Shown one piece after another: positions 48,101 to 57,850 of a stretch of DNA of 64,000 nt. A program made the translations under genes and the position numbers. Each line of letters opens with the position of its first letter. Position 1 is the first letter of the stretch. Origin of the DNA: Aporrectodea caliginosa (taxonomy: Eukaryota > Annelida > Clitellata > Crassiclitellata > Lumbricidae); assembly GCA_020284085.1 (NCBI GenBank), contig JACEVL010000160.1, forward strand, positions 347,001-411,000, written 5' to 3'. Below the pieces are notes generated by a model. It was not told the origin of the DNA. It did not search any database and was given only the letters and a program-made list of their open reading frames with translations.

Positions 48101-51100
48101 ATTAATTGTATTGTACATAATTTTGTACAATTTTGTATTGTACATAATTTTGAATTGTCGTCAACGGCCTTTGATGTCATATGATGACGGTAAACTTGTG
48201 AATAAAAAAAAAAGTAGGGGTATCATTGTAAATCAGTTCATTATTTACCCAGTCAGTGGCACGAAGTGTCCGTCACAGGAAAGTTTCAATCCTTGAAGCA
48301 GCTTATCTTCGACCACCACTTCGGCTGAGACCATGTTCTCCAGACTCCACTTCGTACTCCAAGACAATCCTAGTGCAAAGAAGTTTACCGTTGACAATCG
48401 CTTATTGCTGCAGATATTATTTAAGAGGCAGCAGTGGTGTTCTCTCCAACTCTACATTGTAGGCCTAACGAAGCTTTTGTGGCCCTTTTAGGCCCTCGCA
48501 AAACAGGCCTACAGTTCACTATGCATGCAGTTCAAAAAGGATGTACAGAGTGTTCTTTATTATTATTATTATTTTTATTATTATTATTACAAACATTTTT
48601 AATGCACACGAAGTCTCAAATAATCATAATATTAATAATAGTCTAGGGGCCTAATAATCTTCGTCTATCAATTCAAACTGACACACCACAGTATGATTAC
48701 AAGCCATAGATCAACGGATGATCACAAGTTATTACAGGAATTGAATTTAACTGTATGACAGCCATGCAAGGCGCCCATCTGTCCTACGGCTCACTTTACC
48801 AACGCCACCCGGCGAATGAAAGGCTGAGTCGACCTTTGGGACGGTAGCGGGAATCGATCCCGCGTCCATGCTGATCTTCACCTCATGCGAGAGTATTACC
48901 ATTACCGGTACCCTAAACCCCTATACAGATGATTATGTACCCCTCCAGGTACACCATGATTAAAAAGGTAGCATACCGTTTCTAAGCGAATGCCGTGCTG
49001 TTTCTTAGGGTTTAGGCCCATTACGCTGGGATAGGCTACTCTGATCAAAAAGAAGGTTAGCCCATGAATGATGAGAATGTAGTTCTTCTCACTATGTTTC
49101 ATTAACTAACGTAAGCCTATAATTGTTATCCTCGATAGATATGAAAGTATTTAATCCAGTGCATATTTTAACGGATTTGGACTACTGGGACAAAGTCTGC
49201 TACACAACTTTCAATGTTATTGGAAACTAACATTGAAAGTAGAGTATTACCTGGGGAAATCAGCAAAACTACTGGGACAAATCCTAAAACTACTGGGGAA
49301 AATCCTAAGACTACTGGGACATTTATCCAAGTAGTTACACAGTTAAAATATGCACGGATTTAATCTACAACAAAATTAAAGTCTTTTACAGCCTCCACAG
49401 TGAATCTCTTGTCCGTATAGTCTTGCGCCTGTTTGCCTTTCCCTTCATCTGTCTTCATATGGCATATACTAGGGCCTATAGCTATAGGCCTATATCTGTG
49501 GCAAAAGTTTGATTCCTGCTTTGAGCAGAAGCACTGTGAGATCTCGAGGTGTGACTCACCGATGTCTTTCCAGACTGTACTCTTGAGCTGCATATCTCCG
49601 GTGACCATGCCAGTGTCGTGATGATCAGTGCCACTGGTCATCAGCTCCATGTCAGATGCGATCTTTGTCTTTACGTCGATTTTGTAAGTCCCATAGTCTA
49701 ATTAAAAAGACACCACAACTCCATACAGCAACTCGAAATAATTGGTTTATTTATTTCATTGGCGACAGTTGCAATCTACGTTGCAGGTCCGTGCTATCAA
49801 CCTGAGGTGTAATAGTAATATCCAGTGTTTAACGAAAACTTATGGCTGCCAGGGCAGTTGACGTAGACCTCATCTTACCTAGCTGGCTATTATGTTATGG
49901 CTATTGAATTCTAAAGGGTTAACTCACTTGCAGTGACGTAGCTATCATGCATGTATGTGCAGGGGGTAAGGCAACCGGGCCCACTACCCGGGGTCCACAG
50001 AGACAATTCAATTATTTATCTAATTCACATTCCTGTTTATTTGGTGACAGATCTATAGTGTTGTGAACTTGTGATGTTTGAATGTTTTGACAGTCGACAC
50101 ACTTGTATTACTTCCTTACTTTAACAATGCCAGATGCCGCCTACCAGCCACCGTACTGACTACTGAACTCCTTTTACCTTGTTTTTGCGTCTCGAATGTG
50201 ACCGTCGTGGTCACATTGCATAATGGCGTTAGAGCGTATGCGAAAGATAATAAAGAATGTTAGTAATACAGTTTAAAGTTGAGAAAATGAAGTGAATCAG
50301 CAAAACGAAAACCTCATGCCGTTGTGCTTCAAATAATTCAAATAAGGGGACTGACTGTTGAAGTTTGAACTGTTCTGTATGAAACACTGTCTGCAAGACG
50401 TAAGAGTATTACATGAAGACATTTAAGCGGATTTGCGAAAAGTAAAAAAGTTGCTAAAGCGCTGGTATAAAGCAAAGCGCAGTCACCAGGTTATTAACGA
50501 GTGCTCCGTCGTGTCAGATGGGTTGTCCAGAGATATAAAGGGACGATCCTATAGTCCGATTGTCAGAGACCAAGGAGATGAGACAGAGCAACAGAGGAGC
50601 GACCCGGTGTAGCACTATGGTTTATCTTATTAGGGCTAAGCCGCTCCTGTCCTTTCCCTCCGTTTTTTAAGGTCGTAAACGCTGGACAAGGATGGATGTT
50701 CAAAAAGTCAACACGCACCCGCTTATGAAGTTGATTGATAAAAATATTGTCGATGAAACTCGAGACTATAGTCACTGTTAAGGGCAATGGTAATATAATT
50801 GTTATATAAGTTATACAGAGCACTGTGTCTATCATCCAGTTGGAACCATCTTCCACATGAATTGCGTCTTGAGCTCCTCAGCCTTTCTCTTCCTCTGTTT
50901 CGGAAACGCCTGAAGACTATCTTACTTGTTAGAGCCCTGGTTCGGGAGCGCCTCTGAATCTGAGTGGCGCTATACAAATGTTCAATTACAATTACAATTA
51001 CAATCAGCTTTGGATGCGAATTCCCCGTCGTTCTGACTCTTCGTGTCTGCGGGAGTTCGCCAGAGTTCTCTCTTCTATAGGCCTACGTACGAGTCCTTAA

Positions 51101-51399
51101 TTTGAGCTTAACACAATTTAATGACCCAGTTATAGGCCTATCCCGGTTATAATTCTGAAGTGTGACTACACGTAGCGACCTATACCAAAGTCAGTGACAC
51201 AATATAGGCCTACAGTAGATAATGAACTCTCAAATAAGCAGTTCAGTGACAATATTATTGATAAAAATAGCAACTAACATGATTTACTAGATCATGCAGT
51301 AACGTTGCTGTAGCAATAGACCTACTTACTATATCCTTTGCAAAACAAGTCCTTAGCGGCCTTTCCAAGATCAGCATACGAAGGAATGCTAGCGCACAT
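42159..51399 (-). CDS. VDAC-like: VDAC-like mitochondrial porin, seven exons, apparently shortened C terminus
   Basis: Exons in transcription order: 51399-51330, 49697-49560, 48369-48249, 44776-44672, 44053-43937, 42628-42478, 42227-42159; all GT/AG, phases compatible, 771 nt (256 aa plus TAG). It begins like porins (SYADLGKAAKDLF) and runs through KIDVKTK, VVVEDKLLQGLKL (GLK at 96-98), a KKNATV block, GWLAG, SIYHKVNDKLELG, KFSVAAKYSVD and IGLSYQQ, in family order. VDACs form the 19-strand beta barrel of the outer mitochondrial membrane that passes ATP and metabolites. Metazoan VDACs are about 283 aa; this one stops about 27 residues early, losing roughly the last two strands. Alternatively a GT donor (GTAACT) after 42170 joins an exon I could not find. 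The membrane-facing Glu of vertebrate VDAC1 (TEKW) is Thr (T75, STKW). A divergent paralogue or decaying copy is possible. Confidence 0.85.
43690..43780 (+). mobile_element. Possible degenerate tRNA-like SINE head
   Basis: GAGCGTTGACCTTGCAACGC could form an anticodon-arm-like hairpin, and GGGCTCGGGCC lies about where a B box would be. No copy elsewhere in the window supports it. Intronic in the VDAC-like gene. Confidence 0.3.
45130..46075 (-). mobile_element. tRNA-Thr-like SINE (family D) interrupted by a hAT element
   Basis: On the minus strand the head (46075-45985) has an A-box-like TAGCCGATTGGCTAAAGCG, a CTTGTAA anticodon-like loop (TGT) and a B-box-like GGGTTTGATCC. After the inserted hAT the body resumes with GAACCTTGAGCAAGCCCTTC (45160-45140). 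It is the same family as at 37440-38000. Confidence 0.7.
45172..45971 (+). mobile_element. hAT-type transposon, non-autonomous, 800 bp, with 8-bp TSD
   Basis: Ends are CATAGGCGCAACCACC on the left and, inverted, CAGGGGCGCAACCACG on the right. Exact duplications CTATACAG lie at 45164-45171 and 45972-45979. It contains a ~150-bp internal direct repeat (about 45262-45440 and 45766-45915), each with GGGCTTCTTGCCTTCG and a clover of CTCCCCC/GGGGAG motifs. Open frames inside show no transposase motifs. Confidence 0.9.
46585..46770 (+). CDS. Possible coding exon of unknown gene, opposite strand in a VDAC intron
   Basis: A 62-codon frame from ATG 46585 ends at a good donor (CAG|GTAAGA). The sequence is not low complexity (LTDAIHIPINYEQFP), and codon use looks more coding than the surrounding AT-rich intron. 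No partner exon was found and no domain is recognised, so it may be chance. Confidence 0.3.
47115..47475 (+). mobile_element. SINE family B copy
   Basis: It shares the body of the element at 5570-5870: GCCAACTCAG, GAGTGCACTGACCGTACACT, GAAGTCGCTAA and GCTAGCTTAAG in the same order, then a TCCTCC pyrimidine tract. The B-box region survives as GGGTTCAACCCC; the A box is lost. Intronic in the VDAC-like gene, antisense. Confidence 0.75.
48656..48920 (-). mobile_element. SINE family A copy, best preserved
   Basis: On the minus strand: GGTAATGGTAATACTC near the start, a B-box-like GGGATCGATTCCCGC, the body with GACTCAGCCTTTCATTCG, and a 3' region with GTCAGTTTGAATTGATAGAC. Four copies occur in this window. 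The tRNA ancestry of the head is inferred from the B-box-like motif. Confidence 0.75.
50820..51005 (+). mobile_element. 5'-truncated LINE, 3' end
   Basis: The plus frame gives WNHLPHELR then FRKRLKTILL, the ORF2 C-terminal signature. A 3' UTR ends in GGCGCTATACAAATG and an AATTAC microsatellite tail. It lies in the first intron of the VDAC-like gene. Confidence 0.7.
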
Positions 51400-52164
51400 G
51401 TTTAGCTGTCTGTCCTCTACAGAAGAAAAGCCAGAACTCGATTTAAATCTGTTAACTTCATCAATTTATTGAAGCTTAGGTAAGATATGTTTGAGACTTG
51501 AGTCTATCTGCGTTGCATAATGCAATAATCAATAATTTCTTCACGCTGCCTATAACTGATTAGGATTCCTATAAGATTTATGACAGCACATTTTACATTT
51601 CATTTGGCCGGAGTTACAGCTATGAATATAACTTACTGCATATTTACAATCCTCAGTTGATATGCTCTATGCATTAGACACCAGCAGAACCAATCAGGTT
51701 GAGTTAAATTCGGAAAAAGTTTGACGCGTGTAGGCCTAAACCTAAGAATGTGGAAATTATTTGGACGAAACTGACCATAGATGACAACTAATTTTGAATA
51801 GGCCTAGGCTACTTCTATCATAGGTTGCAACTGATTTTGAGCACTATCTACAGAGGTCATTAATACTTATCTCAACAGACTGATTTGAAATTAAGTCGTA
51901 CTTTAGTCGACAATAAGTAGGACTATCGTGCCTAAATTTGTCACAGGACAACTAATTGACAGGCTTTTAACTATTTCATGCGAATTAAGTCACCTTATAA
52001 ACTTGTGTGAGCTATAATGAATGTTTTCTTAGCCTAAAATTTACCAGAATCGTTCACCAATATCTACAGTTGAACCAATTTAATATTATGGTGCTTCATT
52101 ATTTTAAAACCTTATATAGTACTTCAAAATTTATTTCAAAGGCGATCATATTTCACTTTCTTAT

Positions 52165-52258
52165 TAACTCGGGGCTGTCACGCTGAGAGTGCCTCTGAAT
52201 AGCCAGTACTGTGACAGGCGCTTTATAAATTCTCACATACGATACGATATGTTACAGA
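52165..52258 (+). mobile_element. LINE 3' tail fragment
   Basis: CAGGCGCTTTATAAATTCTC followed by a CGATA-type tail parallels the tail at 50960-51005 (GGCGCTATACAAATG plus microsatellite). Coding sequence is absent. Confidence 0.5.
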
Positions 52259-52557
52259 TATAGAAGTTTACTATTAAATATTATGCTAATAATATGTGTA
52301 AAAACTTGCCTCGAAAGTCAATATAAATAATTATGTGTTATTTTATTCTGAAAATGCGAAGAAGACGCAGTTCAAACCAACGTCAACTGTAAAGGAAGTG
52401 ACGTCATCATTCTACAAACAGGTCAGAACTCATCTATTTCTGTAGCTCAGTAGCTTTTGTAAGTAGTCACAATTAGGCCAATGCTTAGGCTACTGTTTAA
52501 TGAACAAGTTGAGATAGACCTGGACCAGTTCTGAGCTCACAGCTGGCCATATATTTG

Positions 52558-52724
52558 GGGGAACGGACATTATCCCCCCGGACATTATCCCCCCCGGACA
52601 TTATCCCCCGGACATTATCCCCCCGGACATTATCCCCCCGATTTTGCGTAGGACATTATCCCCCCGGACATTATCCCCCCTCTGTGTAAATATATGTATA
52701 TGTACATATTTATACGTATGTTTG

Positions 52725-52758
<34 letters not shown>

Positions 52759-53195
52759 CATGTATATATGTATATACATGTATATACATGTATATATATG
52801 TATATACATGTATATGTATATACATGTATATACATATATACATATATACATATATATATATACATATATATATACATATATATACATATATATACATATA
52901 TATACATATATATACATATATATATACATATATATACATATATATATATATATATACATATATACATATATACATATACATGTATATATGTATATACATG
53001 TATATACATGTATATACATGTATAAACATGTATATACATGTATATGTATATACATGTATATACAAAATGTATATACATTTTCCTGCATTTCGGCAAGAAT
53101 ATTATACGATTATATCTTAGACTGGGGGATAATGTCCTACCCTGGGGGGGATAATGTCCGGGGGATAATGTCCGGGGGGGATAATGTCCTACACT
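52558..53195. mobile_element. Inverted-repeat element built of GGACATTATCCCCCC units, with 10-bp TSD
   Basis: About seven copies of GGACATTATCCCCC lie at 52564-52682 and about four in inverse orientation (GGGGGATAATGTCC) at 53124-53190. Between them is a ~400-bp TATACA/TATATG microsatellite (52687-53090). The 10 bases CATATATTTG flank the whole unit (52548-52557 and 53196-53205). Long open frames here are artefacts of the microsatellite. It looks like a foldback-type or MITE insertion; the superfamily is unknown. Confidence 0.75.
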
Positions 53196-53336
53196 CATAT
53201 ATTTGACACCAATGACACAAAGCGAAACTGCTTGGGCTCAATGAACGTGGCTGTTGGAAGTGGCACGTACGGATGCAAAGATAGATTCCTAGGTACGGAT
53301 GTATGTTACAGTATGTGCAGTATGCTGAGTAGGCTA

Positions 53337-53405
53337 TGTATGTATGTGGATATTTATGTATGGACGTATGTATGTATGTATGTATGTATGTATGTATGTA
53401 TGTAG
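53337..53405 (+). repeat. TATG microsatellite
   Basis: About ten tandem TATG units preceded by imperfect ones. Confidence 0.9.
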
Positions 53406-53603
53406 GCTATGTAGACATACGCATGTAGCTTATTTGATTTGTACGGCGCTATAGAAGTTTCATATTTTTTATTACTTGAGGTAGATATAATATTCTCAAT
53501 ATTATAAATTTAGAATAATCTATCATTAGGCCTATTATTATATTCAAGTCAATGTATTCTGCATCCTTTTAAACAATGTTCATGCCATGTATTAGACTTA
53601 GAA

Positions 53604-53745
53604 GTAAGCAAGTAAGTAAGTATTTTCTTTATTTAACCAGCTGCCAAACAGCCCTCTCAATCAATCAATCAAAATTTATATAGCGCCCCTTCAATATCCC
53701 TACTCAGAGGCGCTCCCGACCCAGGCCATACGGAAGAATGCAGTC
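53604..53745 (-). mobile_element. Two adjacent LINE 3' tails
   Basis: At 53604-53650 an AAGT repeat then ATTTTCTTTATTTAACC matches the fragment at 23816. At 53655-53745 a CAAT repeat then TTTATATAGCGCCCCTTC and GGCGCTCCCGACC matches the L2-like tail at 16800. Both are in minus orientation, suggesting one tail inserted at another. Confidence 0.6.
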
Positions 53746-54326
53746 TTCAATAGTTGGTGAAACTGAGAACAGTTTGGAAGGTGTCGAACAAACGTCTGGC
53801 GAACAAACGTCTAGAAGCACATGCTTTTGTGCTACATGTTCATCCCTTGCCAAATTTTTTTGAGCGGCGAAACCAACTGATGCTCAGTTCTACAGGGATA
53901 AATATCGTTGACTTACGTGCCTTTCATTCGAAAGTGAAAACAAAATAATCCTACTTTTAAATATTAATTTGTAAACGTTCCCCAGAGTGCGAGTCCCCTA
54001 ACTGGCTACTGTAAGATGGCGCTAAGCGGTTAAATGGCGTGATAGCGAGACTCCGATATATTGTCATTGATCGTAGGGAAAATATTGACAACGAAGTAAA
54101 GGAGTGTTGGTCAGTTAAGTCGGGAAATGTCACGATTAAGATTAATCTGCGCAGTTTTTTTAAAATTAAGTATTTGATATTATCGCCTAGGCTGTATTTA
54201 AGAGGATATTAGTAAGTAATAATCGGCATATATACATATATAATCTGAAAGCCGCTGTTAATTAGATCACGAGCCTAACGTCTGGTATTTGGCGGAGGTA
54301 AGGTATGCGAATAATTGTGTGTAGTG

Positions 54327-55172
54327 GGACTGTATCTTTATGGTCGTGGATAGAGTCACGCCCGACGTGAGCCGATATCTGGGACTAGGATCACGCCCGC
54401 CTCGCAATTGGTCATTGCATGTCACATGATTGTGTGTGAAACGAACCGACCGATAAACATTGCCGTTTGCGGTGGAAGTTTGTTCACCGTGTTTTCTAAA
54501 GGGCACTGGCTACGGTACCGTCCGGACGGTACCGTTATTTCTTTTCTACGGTACCCGCAAATAATCTATGGCCGATTGCACATTTCTATGGCGGGAAAGC
54601 CTAACCATCAATAGCGCAGTACTTAAGAGATGAACGAAACTAACCCTAACCCTGACCCTAACCGACCCTCACGACGCCTAATTTGACACTAAACGACCAC
54701 ACGAATACTAACCTGGCCCTAACCGACCCTCAAGTTGTCGGCCATAGAAAAATTCGACGCGAAGACAACAACTTAACGTGACAGGCTTTTGCCAATATTT
54801 ATTTCAACCGGATGTACACGCCATAGATATGTGCAATCGCCCATAGATTATTTGCGGACGGTACGGTAGAAAAGAAATAACTACCGTCCGGACGGTACCG
54901 TAGCCAGTTCGTTTCTAAAGACGAAACTAACCCTAACCCTGACCCTAATCTGACCCTAAACGACCCTGACGACGCCTAATTTTACCCTAAACGACCCAAC
55001 GAATCCTAACCTGGCCCTAACCGGCCCTCAAGTTGTCCGCCATATCAAAATTCCACGGGAAGACAACAAGTTCACGTGACAGGCTTTAGCCAATAACGCG
55101 ACGGACGTGACTGTAGTACTGGGGATCCGGTAACGCCCGGGGCGTGAACGGATCCACTACGTATCTTTATAG
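54327..55172. mobile_element. Older inverted-repeat element containing a nested MITE
   Basis: About 95 bp at 54327-54425 is related, inverted and imperfectly, to 55078-55172; shared landmarks are GTATCTTTAT, CACGCCC blocks and a CCAAT-GCGA stretch. The interior at 54921-55090 carries CCCTAACCCTGACCCTAA and is a diverged direct copy of the interior of the nested MITE. Boundaries are uncertain. Confidence 0.45.
54502..54911. mobile_element. Mutator-like MITE, 410 bp, ~67-bp TIRs, 9-bp TSD
   Basis: The left arm begins ACTGGCTACGGTACCGTCC at 54505 and runs to AATAATCTATGG near 54571; the right arm is its near-perfect inverse (54842-54908). The exact 9-bp duplication TTTCTAAAG is at 54493-54501 and 54912-54920. 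Long inverted repeats with a 9-bp duplication are typical of Mutator (MULE) elements. The core includes TAACCCTAACCCTGACCC. No coding capacity. Confidence 0.85.
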
Positions 55173-55314
55173 CTAATACGGCAAGCTTATAGTATCGGGG
55201 CTGCAGGATTATAGTGCGTAAGTTAACTGGCGTCGTGAGGGTCGGTTATGGTCAGGGTTAGGGTCGTCATTAGAAAACCTGGTACCGTCCGGCGTCACGC
55301 GCAGCATGCCCAAA

Positions 55315-57005
55315 GATACGGTATACAATACAATACAATACAATTAGACATTTATAACGCGCTTTAACAAGACAAGTCTTGCACAAGAGCGCGTTGCGCT
55401 GTGTTCTTAGTCATAGTATAATGAGAATAGATAAGTTTTTAATTTTGATTTAAATTGAGTAGCAGATGAACATTGACGGATTGTAGCTGGAAGACTGTTC
55501 CATTCCCTAGGTCCCGAGACAGCAAAAGAACGATTTCCAAACTTCCTCTTGGTACGAAGAACGGTAAAGTCTCCTCGCGTGGCTGATCTGAGTCCTTTAG
55601 GATTTGAAGCAGAGCATGGTACGACCATGGACGTCATATATGAAGGGGAGGTTCCAGAATGGATATGATACATGAGGAGGGAGATTTTGAAAGCGATACG
55701 GGCGCGAATGGGAAGCCAGTGTAGTTGTTGAAGAGATTGTGTGATGTGATCTCTAGGGCCAAGACCTTTTATTAGGCGAGCAGCGGTGTGCAGAACAGAT
55801 GTGAGGGGTTGAAGTGTCGACGTTGGGAGGCCAGATAGGACGGAATTGCAGTAGTCGATGCGAGAGATGACAAGGGCTTGTGTGAGAATACGGAGGCAGG
55901 TTTCATCCAGGCAACGCTTCACTTGTCTGATTCGGCGAATGTGGAAATAGCAGGCTCTGGCAATGGCGGAAATGTGTTGAGTCATGTTTAGTTTGCAGTC
56001 TAACAATACTCCAAGATCGCGAACCACTTCTGAAGGTGGAATAGAACAACTTGAGTCGAGGTTAAGTATTTTCAATGATTTATCTTCATCCTGACTGATC
56101 CGACGGTCGAACCAAATGAGTTCTGTTTTCGTAGTATTTAGTTTCAAACGCATGGAAGCACACCATGATTCGATATCACGGGTGCATGCTGCGATTTTGG
56201 TTTTGATGTTTCCAATGTTTCTTCCAAAGAGCTTTACGTAGAGTTGGGTGTCGTCAGCATATAGATGGATCATAAGACCATGTTGCGAGGCAATGTTGAC
56301 AATATTGGAGGTGTATAGGATGAAAAGAAGTGGACCTAGGATGGATCCTTGTGGTACGCCGAAGAGGACCTTGAAAGTTTTTGATGAGTGTCCACCAAAT
56401 TTCACACTGTGAGATCTTGAGGAAAGGAACGAGGCAATCCATTGAATCGCTAAGTCAGTAATACCGAATTGTTCTTGTAGGATTTTGAGAAGAATGGTAT
56501 GATCCACGCAATCAAATGCAGCAGAGAAGTCTAATAGGAGTAACGCGGTGATAAAACCGGAGTCGAGAGCCAGGACGATATCGTTGTAAACTTTAATCAC
56601 TGCGGTTTCAGTAGAGTGATGACGACGGAAGCCAGATTGAGTAGGTGGAAGCAGATGATGCGATTCGACGTAATCTGATAGTTGTTTGTGAATGACTCGC
56701 TCAACCAGCTTAGAGATGAAAGACAAGTTCGAGATGGGACAATAGCTGGCCGGGTCTGTTGGATCAAGTCCCTGTTTCTTGATACGTGGTCGAATGATGG
56801 CGCGTTTGTGTTTAGTTGGTAGAGACGCCTGGGTTAAGGAAACGTTGATGAGGAGGGCAAGGATCGGAGCGAAGACGGTGTGAAGAGACTTAAGCAGCCA
56901 GACGGGTGCAGAATCCAATTCGCACTGCTTTGTTGAAGAATCACTTACGAGTTTTTCAACTTCGGCGGTTGTGAGTTCATCAAATTTACATAGCGAATGG
57001 GCAGA
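55315..57005 (-). mobile_element. 5'-truncated LINE (L2/Rex1-like) inserted in a repeat
   Basis: The 3' end carries a CAATA microsatellite (55327-55345 on the plus strand) and GACATTTATAACGCGC. The 5' end is abrupt at about 57005, inside the ORF2. The flanks on both sides belong to one pre-existing repeat, also seen intact near 57670-57720 (GCAGCATGCCCAAAG then CTTCAGCCC then CTATAAGTTTGCC), so the insertion point is clear. Confidence 0.8.
55407..57005 (-). pseudogene. LINE reverse transcriptase (5'-truncated ORF2)
   Basis: The frame is open to 57143, but only residues after about 46 belong to the LINE; the earlier ones are read from the host repeat. Motifs in order: CELDSAPVWLLK, ASYCPISNLSF (canonical YRPISNL changed to YCPISNL), TQSGFRRHHSTETA, LLLLDFSAAFDCVDH, VPQGSILGPLLF, YADDTQLY with both catalytic Asp, LKLNTTKTELIWF, and the tail FAVSGPREWNSLP. 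The endonuclease domain is missing because of 5' truncation. It is an unbroken reading frame of over 500 codons, so the insertion is fairly young. It would not be able to move on its own. Confidence 0.88.
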
Positions 57006-57379
57006 GTATAACCCTTCAGCCCCCGATACTATAAGTTTGCCGCTAATACTATCGTAATGGTAGTGATACACTGGTGTAAGTTGTAAGTGTGTATGTGTTT
57101 GTATGTATAGCGGCTGTATGTTTGTGTGTATGTATGCGGACATTTACTTATAGCTAAACGAAATACAGGACAAAGCCCTTACATAAATTCCCAACAACAC
57201 ACCAAACCTCCCAGCTTCTCTTCGTCAGTATTTTTACAATATTTCACTCAACCAACTACTCTACCACCCTAACACTTCTCGGCTTTTGAATCTTAACCTG
57301 AAACCAAATCTGACCTTGTCTGTCTTTCAGTTTTGTTTTGACTGAGTACCCGTAAATAAACTGGATCCAGCAACAGCAT

Positions 57380-57850
57380 TTCTGAAAACTGTAGAGATCT
57401 GGGCAAACATGTAGTATTGGGGTGCGTAATAGTTTACTGGCATCGTGAGTGTCGGTTAGGTGTCGTGAGGGTCGGTTAGAGTCAGGGTAAGGTTAGGCAG
57501 CAAGCTTATAGAAACGGATCTGAAGGATATAGTGCGGGCTGAAGGATATAGTGCGTAAGTTTACTGGTGACATGAGTGTCGGTTAGGGTCAGGTTAGGCA
57601 TTGTGAGGGTCGGTCAGGGTTAGGGTTAGTGTCGTCATTAGAACACATGGTACTGTCCGGCATTCGCGCAGCATGCCCAAAGCTACTGTATAATCCTTCA
57701 GCCCAAGCTACTATAAGTTTGCCAGTTAGATGTCGTGAGGGTCGGTTAGGGTCAGAACTCAGGATTAGGGTTAGTGTTGTCATTAGAAAACATGGTACCT
57801 TCCGTACAGAATGCCAAAAGATGCCGTATAATGCCAATAGACTTATGCAC
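57380..57850 (+). repeat. Telomere-like repeat region (GGTTAGGGTCAGG variants)
   Basis: Iterated GTCGTGAGGGTCGGTTAGGG and GGTTAGGGTTAG blocks alternate with GAAGGATATAGTGCG and ACTATAAGTTTGCC blocks, in at least two long imperfect units. The same family flanks the LINE at 55150-55320 and 57005-57060. The complement (CCCTAACCCTGACCC) occurs in the MITE at 54502-54911. Confidence 0.75.

Noticed and set aside
52601..53206. Several open frames of 90-170 codons on both strands
   Set aside because: All are translations of a TATACA/TATATG microsatellite (Tyr/Ile/Met/Val/His strings); no real protein.
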